64,000 nucleotides of DNA, from NCBI GenBank assembly GCA_035326425.1, contig DAOLFG010000001.1, forward strand, positions 1-64,000, written 5' to 3'. Every line of letters starts with the position of its first letter. Within the stretch, counting starts at the first letter, position 1. This DNA is from CALKJU01 sp035326425 (lineage in GTDB: Bacteria > Pseudomonadota > Alphaproteobacteria > Geminicoccales > Geminicoccaceae). The notes under the pieces were generated by a model. That model was not told the DNA's origin, searched no databases, and saw only the letters and a list, made by a program, of their open reading frames with translations. Positions 29,010 to 39,355 of this stretch are shown in pieces. A program made the position numbers and the translations under genes.

Positions 29010-29740
29010 GCGGCGGTATCCGGCTCGGCGACTACCGGCCGCGCAACCGCGACCTGCACCCCCCGGCGCTGGCACCGGGCTACAAGACCTCGATCGCTCG
29101 CTCGCCGCGGCTGCCGCTGGTCGCCATCGAGCCGACGCTGTCGGAGACGACCGGGCCGGTGTTCGGCCACGACATGCTGGACCCGCTCGACAACGACCTG
29201 CTGCTCAACGCCCGCCGCGACCAGGATCCGATCGGCGAGCGGATGATCTTCCACGGCCGGGTGCTGGACGAGAACGGCAGGCCGGTGGCCGGCACGCTGA
29301 TCGAGGTCTGGCAGGCCAATGCCGGCGGCCGCTACCGCCACGTCACCGACCGCTACGTCGCGGCCCTCGATCCCAACTTCACCGGCCTCGGCCGCACCAT
29401 CACCTCCGAGGACGGCAGCTACCGCTTCCGCACCATCAAGCCCGGCCCCTATCCCTGGCGCAACCGCCTGAACGACTGGCGGCCGGCGCACATCCATCTG
29501 TCAATCTTCGGGCCGGCGTTCTGCACGCGGCTGGTCACCCAGTTCTATTTCGAGGGCGACCCGCTCTTGCGCCACTGCCCGATCTTCAACACGGTGGCCG
29601 ACCCGGAATCTCGCGGCCGGCTGATCGCGACGCTCGATCTCGGCGAGACCATCCCGCTGGACTCGCTGGCCTACCGCTTCGACATCGTGCTGCGCGGCCG
29701 GCGGCAGACGCCGTTCGAGAACAAGCTGGAAGGAGCCTGA
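29006..29740 (+). CDS. pcaH: Protocatechuate 3,4-dioxygenase beta subunit
   Basis: 244 residues. It holds the non-haem Fe(III) that cleaves protocatechuate between its hydroxyls. The ligands are visible as Tyr110 (GGRYRHV), Tyr149 (PGPYPW), His162 and His164 (AHIHLS), only two residues off the Pseudomonas numbering. GTG 29006 overlaps the pcaC stop (GTGA). It pairs with PcaG. Confidence 0.95.
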   Translation: MSGGIRLGDYRPRNRDLHPPALAPGYKTSIARSPRLPLVAIEPTLSETTGPVFGHDMLDPLDNDLLLNARRDQDPIGERMIFHGRVLDENGRPVAGTLIEVWQANAGGRYRHVTDRYVAALDPNFTGLGRTITSEDGSYRFRTIKPGPYPWRNRLNDWRPAHIHLSIFGPAFCTRLVTQFYFEGDPLLRHCPIFNTVADPESRGRLIATLDLGETIPLDSLAYRFDIVLRGRRQTPFENKLEGA

Positions 29741-29742
29741 CG

Positions 29743-30351
29743 ATGCTGCCCGAGACCGCCTCGCAGACGGCAGGCCCCTATCTGCACATCGGCATGGCAC
29801 CGCGCGCCGCCGGCATCGACGTGCGCGCCAACGAGCCGATGAACGTGCTGGCCGGCGCCGGTGCGGAGGGCCAGCGCATCCGGCTGGAGGGGCTGGTCTA
29901 CGACGGCACCGGCTCGCTGGTGCGCGACGCCCAGATCGAGATCTGGCAGGCCAACGCCCACGGCAGGCACGACCATCCCGACGACCGGCAGGACAAGCCG
30001 GTCGATCCCGCCTTCAAGGGTTTCGGCCGGGCGGTCACCGATTTCGAGAGCGGGCTGTGGTGGTTCGACACCGTCAAGCCCGGCCGGGTGACGGGGCGCG
30101 ACGGCAAGCCGATGGCGCCGCACATCAGCGTCGCGGTGTTCGCCCGCGGCATCAACATCCACCTCAATACCCGCATCTACTTCGCCGACGAGGCCGAGAC
30201 CAACGCGCAAGACCAGGTGCTACGGATGGTCGAGCCGGTAGCACGGCGCAGGACCCTGGTCGCCGAGCGGCGCAGCGATGGCGGGCAGGTCGTCTATCAC
30301 TTCGACATCCGCCTGCAGGGCCAGGACGAGACGGTGTTCTTCGATGTCTGA
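29743..30351 (+). CDS. pcaG: Protocatechuate 3,4-dioxygenase alpha subunit
   Basis: 202 residues, sharing the intradiol dioxygenase fold with PcaH but without the iron ligands, as usual for the alpha subunit. It opens TASQTAGPYLHIGM and contains IEIWQANAHGRHDHP and PHISVAVFARGINIHLNTRIYF. It starts two bases after pcaH with AAGGAG as ribosome site and overlaps the BKACE gene by eight bases. Confidence 0.94.
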   Translation: MLPETASQTAGPYLHIGMAPRAAGIDVRANEPMNVLAGAGAEGQRIRLEGLVYDGTGSLVRDAQIEIWQANAHGRHDHPDDRQDKPVDPAFKGFGRAVTDFESGLWWFDTVKPGRVTGRDGKPMAPHISVAVFARGINIHLNTRIYFADEAETNAQDQVLRMVEPVARRRTLVAERRSDGGQVVYHFDIRLQGQDETVFFDV

Positions 30352-31183
30352 GGCCAAACCCTGCGTCATCACGGTGGCGATCACCGGCTCGCTGCCGCGC
30401 AAGAAGGACAATCCGGCCGTTCCGATCACGGTGGCCGAGCAGGTGGCATCGACCCAGGAGGCGTTCGAGGCGGGCGCCACGCTGGCGCACCTGCACGTCC
30501 GCAACGACGACGAGACGCCGACCTCCAGCCCGGAACGCTTCGGCCGCCTCCTGGAGGGGCTGCGCCGGCACTGCCCCGGCATGATCCTGCAGGTCTCGAC
30601 CGGCGGCCGCTCGGGGGCGGGCCGCGAGCGCGGCGGCATGCTGGGGCTGGGTGCCGACATGGCCTCGCTGTCGACGGGCTCGTGCAATTTTCCCACGCGC
30701 GTCTACGAGAACCCGCCGGATCTGGTGGACTGGCTGGCAGCGGAAATGCTGGCGCACGGCGTGAAGCCGGAGGTCGAGGCGTTCGACCTGTCGATGATCT
30801 TCCAGGCGGCGGCGATGGCCAAGGACGGCAGGCTGAAGGGGCCGCTGCACGTCCAGTTCGTCATGGGTGTGAAGAACGCCATGCCGGTCGACCGCGACAC
30901 CTTCGAGTTCTACATCGCGACGCTGAAGCGGCTGGCGCCCGACGCCACCTGGACCGGGGCCGGCATCGGCAAGGACCAGATCACGCTGAACCGTTGGTCG
31001 CTGGAGCTGGGCGGCCACTGCCGCACCGGGCTCGAGGACAATGTCCGGCTCGACCGGCACACACTGGCGCCGTCGAACGCCGCGCTGGTCCGCCGGGTGG
31101 TCGAACTGTGCCCGGACCATGGCCGGCGGCCGGCCACCGTCGCCGAGGCCCGCAGCCTGCTGAGCCTGCCGGCGGCGGCGTGA
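30344..31183 (+). CDS. Beta-keto acid cleavage enzyme (BKACE, DUF849 family)
   Basis: 279 residues. BKACE enzymes use a metal to split a beta-keto acid with acetyl-CoA, giving acetoacetate and a new CoA ester. The His-x-His metal site is H49 and H51 in LAHLHVRND; the barrel also shows LQVSTGGRSGAG, VEAFDLSMI and GAGIGKDQ. It sits between pcaG and pcaB with overlaps on both sides, exactly where a beta-ketoadipate-consuming enzyme is needed. No pcaI, pcaJ or pcaF occurs nearby. I infer beta-ketoadipate + acetyl-CoA to succinyl-CoA + acetoacetate. Confidence 0.88.
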   Translation: MSEAKPCVITVAITGSLPRKKDNPAVPITVAEQVASTQEAFEAGATLAHLHVRNDDETPTSSPERFGRLLEGLRRHCPGMILQVSTGGRSGAGRERGGMLGLGADMASLSTGSCNFPTRVYENPPDLVDWLAAEMLAHGVKPEVEAFDLSMIFQAAAMAKDGRLKGPLHVQFVMGVKNAMPVDRDTFEFYIATLKRLAPDATWTGAGIGKDQITLNRWSLELGGHCRTGLEDNVRLDRHTLAPSNAALVRRVVELCPDHGRRPATVAEARSLLSLPAAA

Positions 31184-32547
31184 CCGCGCTGCCGCGAGGC
31201 ATCCTCACGGCGCTGCTGGCCGATGCCGAGGCGGCGGCACTGCTCGACGATGCCGCCCAGGCGGCGGCGATGGTGGCGGTCGAGGCTGCACTGGCGCGGG
31301 TCGAGGCGAGGCTCGGCATCATCCCGGCGGCGCATGGCGAGGCGATCTCGGCGGCCCTCGCCGGCTTCGAGCCGGATCTCGCCGATCTCGCCCACGGCAC
31401 GGGCTCGGCGGGCGTGCCGGTGCCGGCGCTGGTGGCGCAGCTGCGGCGGCGCGTCGGCCCGCCGGCGGGCGACTTCGTCCATTGGGGTGCGACCTCGCAG
31501 GACATCGTCGATACGGCGCTGGTGCTGCAGCTCCGCGAGATTCTGGGAGTCCTGGACGGCCGGCTGAACGCGCTGGCGACGGCGCTGGCCGGCCTCGCCG
31601 AGGCGCATGCCGCGACGCCGATGATCGGCCGCACCCGCTTCCAGCAGGCGGTGCCCACCACCTTCGGCCTCAAGGCGGCGGGCTGGCTGGCACCGTTGCT
31701 GCGCCACCGCCGGCGGCTGGCCGAGCTGGAGCCGCGGCTGCTGCTGGTGCAACTCGGCGGTGCTGCCGGCAACCTCGCCGTCCTCGGTGACAAGGGTGTG
31801 GCGGTGATGGAGGGGCTGGCCGAGGAGCTGGGCCTCGGCTGTCCGGCGATGCCCTGGCACAGCCAGCGCGACGGGCCGGCCGAGCTGGCCTCCTGGCTGG
31901 CGCTGGTGACGGGCTCGCTCGGCAAGCTCGGCCAGGACGTGCTGCTGCTGGCGCAGAACGAGGTCGGCGAAGCGCGCGAGGCGGCGGGCGGCGGCTCCTC
32001 GACCATGCCGCAGAAGTCCAACCCGATCCTTTCGGAGGCGCTGGTTACGCTGGCGCGGCGCAACGCGGCGCTGGTCGGCGGCATGCACGAGGCCATGCTG
32101 CACGCCCACGAGCGCGACGGTGCGGCCTGGGCGCTGGAATGGGCGGTGCTGCCGGAGATGATCTCGGGCACCGCCGCGGCACTCGTCCACGCCGACCGGC
32201 TGGTCCGCAGCCTGGTGGTCGATCCGGCCGGGATGCGGCATACCCTCGACGCCGCCCACGGCCTGCACCTGGCCGAGGCGGCGAGCTTCGCGCTGGCCGA
32301 TCGCCACGGCCGGGCCAGGGCGCAGGAGATCGTCGGGGCCGCCTGCCGGACGGCGCTCGCCGAAGGCCGGGATCTGGTCGAGGTGCTGAACGACGCCGCG
32401 CCCGGCATCGACTGGGCCGCCGTTCGGAACGGCGCCGAGCGGCCGCCAGCAGCGGCGGCGCTGATCCGGCGGGTGCTGGACGCGGGCAGGCCCGTGGTCC
32501 AGGGTGCCCGACGTTCACATGCAGATGGAAGGAACGCTTCGTCTTGA
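31180..32547 (+). CDS. pcaB: 3-carboxy-cis,cis-muconate cycloisomerase
   Basis: 455 residues of the fumarase/aspartase superfamily. It lactonises beta-carboxymuconate to gamma-carboxymuconolactone. The superfamily signature GSSTMPQKSNPI is present, with DFVHWGATSQDIVDTA and GRTRFQQAVPTTFG earlier. GTG 31180 overlaps the BKACE stop (GTGA). The gene order D-C-H-G-BKACE-B places it last among the recognised pathway genes. Confidence 0.94.
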   Translation: MTALPRGILTALLADAEAAALLDDAAQAAAMVAVEAALARVEARLGIIPAAHGEAISAALAGFEPDLADLAHGTGSAGVPVPALVAQLRRRVGPPAGDFVHWGATSQDIVDTALVLQLREILGVLDGRLNALATALAGLAEAHAATPMIGRTRFQQAVPTTFGLKAAGWLAPLLRHRRRLAELEPRLLLVQLGGAAGNLAVLGDKGVAVMEGLAEELGLGCPAMPWHSQRDGPAELASWLALVTGSLGKLGQDVLLLAQNEVGEAREAAGGGSSTMPQKSNPILSEALVTLARRNAALVGGMHEAMLHAHERDGAAWALEWAVLPEMISGTAAALVHADRLVRSLVVDPAGMRHTLDAAHGLHLAEAASFALADRHGRARAQEIVGAACRTALAEGRDLVEVLNDAAPGIDWAAVRNGAERPPAAAALIRRVLDAGRPVVQGARRSHADGRNASS

Positions 32548-34082
32548 ACGGCGCCGAAAGCCTCGTCCGCACGCTGATCGCCAGCGGCATCGACACCTGC
32601 TTCGCCAATCCCGGCACCAGCGAGATGCATTTCCTGGCGGCGCTCGACCGCGTGCCGGGCATCCGCTGCGTGCTGTGCCTGCACGAGAACGTCGTGACGG
32701 GAGCCGCCGACGGCTATGCGCGGATGACCGGCAGGCCGGCGGCGACGCTGCTGCATTGCGGCCCCGGCCTCGCCAACGGCATCGCCTGCCTGCACAACGC
32801 CCGGCGCGCCGCCTCGCCCGTCGTCAACCTCGTCGGCGACCAAGCGACGCACCACCAGCCACTCGACCCGCCGCTCACCACCGACACGGAGAGCTTCGCC
32901 CGCGCGGTTTCGGCATGGGTGCGCACCGCCCGCACGGCGGGCGCGGTGGGTGCCGATGCCGCCGTGGCGGTGCAGGCGGCGCGCACCGCCCCTGGCCAGA
33001 TCGCCACGCTGATCCTGCCTTCCGACACCTGCTGGAACGAGGGCGGCATCGTCGCCGGGCCGCTGCCCGTTCCCGAACGCAGCGCCGTGGCGCCGGCGGC
33101 TGTCGAGGAGGCCGTGGCGGCGCTGCGCAGCGGCGAGCCCTGCATGCTGGTGCTGGGCGGCATGGCCCTGCGCGCCGAGTCGCTGGCGCTGGCGCAAGAC
33201 ATCGCCGCCGCCACCGGCGCACGACTCATCGCCTCGCTGTCCAACGCCCGCGTCGAACGCGGCAGGGGACGGGTGCCGATCGAGCGGGTGCCCTACGGCA
33301 CCGACGCCGCCACCGAGGCACTGGCCGGCATCCGCCACGCCATCATCGTCGGCACGCGCAAGCCGGTGAACTTCTTCGCCTATCCGGGCAAGCCGCCTAC
33401 CGCCGTGCCCGACGACTGCACTGTCCACGTCCTGGCCCGCCCCGAGCAGGACGTGCCGGCGGCACTGGCTGCACTGGCCGACCGTCTGGGAGCAGTCCCC
33501 AGCGAGCCGCCCCAGGCCGTAAAGCCCGTCGCGCGCAGCGGCCGGCCGACTTCCGAATCGGTGGCCCAGATCCTGGCGGCGGTGATGCCCGAAGGGGCGA
33601 TCGTCGCCGACGAGAGCGTCAGCTTCGGCCGAGATTTCTTCCGGCCGACGCATGGCGCCCCGCCGCACGACTGGCTGCAGAACATGGGCGGCGCCATCGG
33701 CCACGGACCACCGCTGGCCACCGGCGCCGCCATCGGCGCCCCGGGCCGACGGGTGATCAACCTGCAGGCCGACGGCTCGGGCATGTACACGCTGCAGGCG
33801 CTGTGGACCCAGGCGCGCGAGAAGCTCGACGTCACCACGGTGATCCTGGCCAACCGCCGCTACCAGATCCTGCTGGGCGAGCTGGCCGGCGTCGGCGCCA
33901 ATCCCGGCCGCACCGCCATGGACATGCTGAACCTGGGCGACCCGGTGCTCGACTGGGTGTCGCTCGCCGCGGGCACGGGCGTCGAGGCGGCACGCACCGA
34001 TACGCTGGAGGGCTTCGCCGACTTGCTGGGATCCTCCTTCCGCCGTTCCGGGCCGTTCCTGATCGAGCTCGAGATCGACTGA
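32544..34082 (+). CDS. Thiamine-diphosphate-dependent enzyme, acetolactate synthase-like
   Basis: 512 residues with the three-domain ThDP decarboxylase/synthase layout. The catalytic Glu is in CLHENVVTGAADGYARMTG, and the C-terminal ThDP/Mg site reads ADGSGMYTL with the closing Asn in ILANRRY. The family includes acetolactate synthases, benzoylformate decarboxylases and oxalyl-CoA decarboxylases. The lack of a small subunit and the pca setting favour a keto-acid decarboxylase over biosynthesis, but this is inference. TTG 32544 overlaps the pcaB stop, with AAGGAA ten bases upstream. Confidence 0.75.
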   Translation: MNGAESLVRTLIASGIDTCFANPGTSEMHFLAALDRVPGIRCVLCLHENVVTGAADGYARMTGRPAATLLHCGPGLANGIACLHNARRAASPVVNLVGDQATHHQPLDPPLTTDTESFARAVSAWVRTARTAGAVGADAAVAVQAARTAPGQIATLILPSDTCWNEGGIVAGPLPVPERSAVAPAAVEEAVAALRSGEPCMLVLGGMALRAESLALAQDIAAATGARLIASLSNARVERGRGRVPIERVPYGTDAATEALAGIRHAIIVGTRKPVNFFAYPGKPPTAVPDDCTVHVLARPEQDVPAALAALADRLGAVPSEPPQAVKPVARSGRPTSESVAQILAAVMPEGAIVADESVSFGRDFFRPTHGAPPHDWLQNMGGAIGHGPPLATGAAIGAPGRRVINLQADGSGMYTLQALWTQAREKLDVTTVILANRRYQILLGELAGVGANPGRTAMDMLNLGDPVLDWVSLAAGTGVEAARTDTLEGFADLLGSSFRRSGPFLIELEID

Positions 34083-34086
34083 ACCG

Positions 34087-34686
34087 CTACCACAGTACGG
34101 GTATCAGGGAGATCACGAGCAGGCCGGCCATCGACCAATTGAACACGACGCGGGCGCGGCGCTCGGCGAGCCGACGTGTGACCGCCACACCGAAACCCGC
34201 CCACATCACGACGGACGAAAGACAGGCCGCCGCGAGCACGATCGCGATCAGCACGGTCTGCAGCAGCACGTCGCCTCCGGCACTGGTGAAGGCCGCGAGC
34301 GCACCCACAGCGGTCGCCCAGCCTTTGGGATTCAGCCAGACGAAGAGCAGCCCTTCGACTAAGTTGATCGGCCTTCCTCGTGTCACGTCTCGGCCTGACG
34401 CGTCCGCCCGAGCGATTCGCCAGGCGAGATAAAGCAGATATGCGGCACCGACATAGTTGAGCACGGCATGCAAGCGTGGCTCGGCCAGAAACAAGCCGGC
34501 CAGGCCGAGCCCTGCCGCTACGACCATGAAGCCGAAGCCCAGGGTGATTCCAAGCATCAGCGGAATCACGCGACGGAAACCGAAGCTGGCCGCAGAGGCC
34601 GTGACCATGACCACGCTCGGCCCCGGCGTCAGGCACATGGCCGCAGCGAACAGGACCAACGGCCCCAACGAGACGCCCTCGTCCAT
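34087..34686 (-). CDS. LysE/RhtB-family amino acid exporter
   Basis: 199 residues with about five to six membrane helices and the family's N-terminal PGPSVVMVTASAASFGFRR motif. Such proteins export amino acids or related metabolites. I use ATG 34686 with GGGGGA eight bases upstream. A 17-base element matching the operator in front of the XRE gene lies 66 bases upstream (34752-34768), which suggests control by that regulator. Codon use is less GC-biased than in the neighbouring pca genes, hinting at a transferred segment from here to about 35500. Confidence 0.88.
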   Translation of the reverse strand: MDEGVSLGPLVLFAAAMCLTPGPSVVMVTASAASFGFRRVIPLMLGITLGFGFMVVAAGLGLAGLFLAEPRLHAVLNYVGAAYLLYLAWRIARADASGRDVTRGRPINLVEGLLFVWLNPKGWATAVGALAAFTSAGGDVLLQTVLIAIVLAAACLSSVVMWAGFGVAVTRRLAERRARVVFNWSMAGLLVISLIPVLW

Positions 34687-34748
34687 TCGAGCTATCCCCC
34701 GTCGGCCGGCTACGACCGACGGCACCGTGCTCGCTTGCCCGCATCGTC

Positions 34749-35440
34749 TCAACTACCTCGAAGGTATTCATGGTGCGGAGAGCCACGATCGCCATGAGGC
34801 TTTGCTACTGTCCTCGTTCGAGGCTTCTGGCGAACTGCCGGAAGACCCCAGGCCAGCATGCCGACAGCGAGGGAAGCCACTCCCAGTGGACCGAACGCCA
34901 AGATCACCACGAGGCTCGCATTGTAGAGCCCGTAGACTAGGCCGGCTGCTAAGAAAGTATGCCAATCCGGCCACGATGACCGGCGTTTCGCCACCTCCAT
35001 ATTTGGCGGCGGCCGATATAAGAGGACAGGAGCCGCGAACGCGGCAGCCAGATAGGCGATGACGGTGTACGCATGGCCATCCGGCCAGCCGCTACGGAGA
35101 TCGCAGGCAGCGTTGCGAGCGCCAGCGCGATGCCGACGGGCGCGGCATTGCCGAAGATCGCCATTGCCGTGCCTATTTCCCTGCCGACGAACCAGTCAGC
35201 AATCATCCTCGCCACGGCTACGTTGAGCAGGATGCCGCCGCTTTCTGCCAGGAGCCTGCCCGCGATCTGCATGGACCAAACGGGCATGTGTGCCATCGTC
35301 AACTCGCCCGAGATCATCAGCGTGAGGCCGATGAGAACGGCGCCCTTGCCGCCGAGCAGGGCCCGAGCGCGCCGTCGGGGAGGGCCAGCACGGCGCCTGG
35401 TGCATGATAGAGGCCGATCAACAGCCAAAAGCATGGCGCA
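34749..35440 (-). pseudogene. MFS transporter (CynX/NimT-like), truncated and frameshifted
   Basis: Pieces of one MFS protein lie in three minus-strand frames. About 35440-35360 gives WLLIGLYHAPGAVLALPDGALG. About 35360-35070 gives GGKGAVLIGLTLMISGELTMA and VARMIADWFVGREIGTAMAIFGNAAPVGIALALATLP. About 35065-34800 gives LLYRPPP, WHTFLAAGLVYGLYNASLVVILAFGP. The first helix and the whole C-terminal half are missing. At least two frameshifts and two truncations are needed, so it is dead. It was once divergent from the XRE regulator. Confidence 0.75.
34752..34768. promoter_or_regulatory. Operator-like element upstream of lysE-type gene
   Basis: The bases ACTACCTCGAAGGTATT are an imperfect dyad that matches the perfect dyad at 35486-35502 at most positions, including an identical CAACTACCTC block. 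It lies 66 bases before the LysE-type start codon, a normal operator distance. Confidence 0.5.
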
Positions 35441-35485
35441 TCCCCCGCGACCGTGGCACGGTGGCAGGCCGCTGGATTCGCGGCA

Positions 35486-35502
35486 ACTACCTCAGAGGTA
35501 GT
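35486..35502. promoter_or_regulatory. Perfect palindrome at the XRE regulator start
   Basis: ACTACCTC-A-GAGGTAGT forms two perfect eight-base arms around one base, ending four bases before the ATG of the XRE gene. A related element precedes the LysE-type gene. It is probably the autoregulatory site of this regulator, shared with the now broken divergent MFS gene. Confidence 0.65.
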
Positions 35503-35506
35503 CGTG

Positions 35507-36318
35507 ATGCCTGAGCCGACCTTCGCCGCGAGGTTGCGGTGGTGGCGCGAGCACAAGGGATACTCGCAGCTGACGCTGGCGGGGCGGGCCGGCATCTCGC
35601 AGCGCCATTTGAGCTTTCTCGAGCTCGGGCGGGCATCGCCGAGCAGGGACATGGTCGACCGGCTCGCCACCGCCCTCGACATTCCGCTCAGGCAGCACAA
35701 TGCGCTGCTCTTGGCGGCAGGATTCGCACCCGAGTGGCATCAGCGCGACCTCGCCGCACCGGACATGGCGGAGGTGGCCAGCGCCCTCGACTACATGCTG
35801 GCGCAGCAGGAGCCCTATCCGGCGGTCGTGGTCGATCGGCACTGGAATCTGCTCAAGAGCAACAGGGCCGCCGTTCGTCTCGTCGAGTTCCTCGTCGGGC
35901 CGCTGGTACCTGGGGCGCCGGTCAATCTCGCCGATGCGCTGGTGGCGCCCGACATATTGCGGCCGTACCTGACCAATTGGACGGAAGTCGTGCGCCACTT
36001 CATCCGCAGCGTCGAGGCGGACGCCACGGCCGACGGATTGATCGAGACGACGACGCTATTGGAACGGCTAATGGACTACAGCGGCGTCCGCGCCGCGCTG
36101 AGCCTCGCCGCCGGGAAGACCGACAGGGGACCGGTTCTCGCGCTGCACTTTCGCAAGGACGGCACATCCCTGCGCCTGTTCACCGCGATCGCTACACTCG
36201 GCACGCCGCAGGACATCACGCTGCAGGAGCTACGGATCGAGTGCTTCTTTCCCATGGACGAGGAAACCGCGAAGCTTCTGCGCGGCTGGGCCGATGAATC
36301 CGGAGACGACCTGCCATC

Positions 36319-36322
<4 letters not shown>
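35507..36322 (+). CDS. XRE-family regulator with MmyB-like ligand-binding domain
   Basis: 271 residues. The helix-turn-helix is at about 6-60 (RLRWWREHKGYSQLTLAGRAGISQRHLSFLELGRASPS). It is followed by the PAS-like MmyB domain (PAVVVDRHWNLLKSNRAAVRL and onward), which in this family binds fatty acids or other small ligands. ATG 35507 lies just after the palindrome; GTG 35504 is an alternative. Its TAG shares CTAG (36319-36322) with the convergent ABC gene. Likely targets are itself, the LysE-type exporter and formerly the MFS gene. Confidence 0.88.
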
Positions 36323-38091
<1,769 letters not shown>

Positions 38092-38204
38092 CGGTTCGTA
38101 TCGCCCCCTGCCCATTCGGGTCGATTCTAGCCGCGGCGCCGCGACATGCGAAGACCCCGCCGGCGCCCTCGTTGCGCCGCCGCGACACCCATGCCATTTA
38201 CTGT

Positions 38205-38234
38205 TTGACACATAGGCATATGTTCAACTTATAA
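38205..38234 (+). promoter_or_regulatory. Candidate sigma-70 type promoter
   Basis: TTGACA (38205-38210) and TTATAA (38229-38234) are separated by 18 bases in the most AT-rich stretch of the area, 45 bases before the unknown gene at 38280. The spacer and flanks also form an imperfect dyad (TTGACACATA / CATATGTTCAA). Confidence 0.5.
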
Positions 38235-38279
38235 GAGAATTCATCCATGCTCGCGTCATGCTGCCACGGCTGGTGAAAA

Positions 38280-38672
38280 GTGATGGTCGACCTGCTTCCC
38301 GATACGATGCGTTTCATCAGCATCGGCGACGATGGGCGGCTCGAGCTCGAGTTCGTATTCGAGATCACGTCCGGATTGACCCGGTTCACCCTGCCGGTGC
38401 GGGTGGGCGGCGTGGCGTCGATCGACCAGGCCCTCGGCGAGGCCACGGAAAAGGTCCGGTCGCTCGGAGTGGCCCTGGCGCAGGCGGCCCACACCGCCTG
38501 CTGGTCGGAAGCGCTGACGCATCCGCCGCGCACCGACCTCGTCGCTCCGCGACAGCCCGGCCATACGGCCGGAACCACCTTCAGGATCGAGCGCGCCGGT
38601 GCCATCGTGCTGGCCGAGCCCGCGATCGCCGTCCCGCCGCAATGCTGCGATGCAATATTAGACGTGGCATAA
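38280..38672 (+). CDS. Unknown protein of 130 residues
   Basis: I do not recognise a family. The first 60 residues look like a beta-rich domain (MRFISIGDDGRLELEFVFEITSG, FTLPVRVGG), followed by a helix (DQALGEATEKVRSLGVALAQAAHTACW) and a less ordered tail. The third codon position is strongly GC-biased, supporting real coding. The frame begins GTG ATG (38280 and 38283), with only a weak ribosome site. It follows the promoter at 38205-38234 and stands alone. Confidence 0.55.
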   Translation: MMVDLLPDTMRFISIGDDGRLELEFVFEITSGLTRFTLPVRVGGVASIDQALGEATEKVRSLGVALAQAAHTACWSEALTHPPRTDLVAPRQPGHTAGTTFRIERAGAIVLAEPAIAVPPQCCDAILDVA

Positions 38673-38820
38673 GAGCGGACGAGGCCACAACTGGGTGTGC
38701 AGGCCGGCCCGGAAAGACGGGCCAGCCGGATCGGGGAGGATCGGGCCGCCACGGGGCGGCCATCACCTCCCGGCGGGTCGCGGCAATGCCGCTGCTGCCG
38801 GGGCTCGGGAGATCCGAACC
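38673..38820. other. Leader of the DUF1127 pair with a small hairpin
   Basis: 148 bases. GGCCCG-GAAAGA-CGGGCC (38706-38723) forms a compact stem-loop without a T-tract. It could end the preceding gene or structure the leader of the DUF1127 transcript. GCAATATTAG (38651-38660), inside the end of the preceding gene, is a possible -10 region for that transcript. Confidence 0.35.
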
Positions 38821-39048
38821 ATGAGCGTGATCGAGCACATCCTTCATGTCCTGGCGCAGTACCGCGCCTTCGCCACCACCCTGGCCGAGCTCGGCCGCCA
38901 CAGCGACGCGCAGCTCGGACGGCTGGGCATCGAGCGCGCCGACGTGACGCGCATCGCCTACGAGCGGGCCGAGCGGCTGACGCCGCCGCCGAGCGGGGCG
39001 GATCGCGCCGTGCCCACCTGGCCGCCGACGGTGGCCACCTCGCACTGA
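38821..39048 (+). CDS. DUF1127-domain small protein 1
   Basis: 75 residues. The DUF1127-like segment is FATTLAELGRHSDAQLGRLGIERADVTRIAYERA, the pattern of small basic proteins that in Rhodobacter affect RNA processing and stress responses. GGGAG lies a few bases before ATG 38821. The C-terminus is a short proline-rich tail. It is followed after 61 bases by a second, related small gene. Confidence 0.7.
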   Translation: MSVIEHILHVLAQYRAFATTLAELGRHSDAQLGRLGIERADVTRIAYERAERLTPPPSGADRAVPTWPPTVATSH

Positions 39049-39109
39049 CACAACGACACGCGGCCGTCGCAGCGTCCCCCGGCGCTCCGGCACGCATCAG
39101 GAGGTTTCC

Positions 39110-39355
39110 ATGTTTCAGCAGATCATCGGCTTTCTCGCCCCGCGCGGCCTGCGCGAGGCCGACAGTCTCCCGGCCCTCGCCCGCAAGGCGGCGGCACGGC
39201 TCGCCACGGGCGTGCGCTATCTCCGGGCGCTCCGCGAGCTCAACCGACTGGACGATCGCGACCTCGACGATCTCGCCATCGGCCGGCACGACCTGCCGGC
39301 GCTGGCGTTGCGCCACGCATCGGGAATGGCTCCGCTCGTCCGCCTACCTCACTGA
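39110..39355 (+). CDS. DUF1127-like small protein 2
   Basis: 81 residues with the motif YLRALRELNRLDDRDLDDLAIGRHDLPALALRHA, a DUF1127-type helix pair ending in a His-rich stretch. AGGAGG five to six bases before the ATG is the strongest ribosome site of the region, so high expression is expected. It lies in tandem with the DUF1127 gene at 38821 and probably on the same transcript. Confidence 0.7.
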   Translation: MFQQIIGFLAPRGLREADSLPALARKAAARLATGVRYLRALRELNRLDDRDLDDLAIGRHDLPALALRHASGMAPLVRLPH

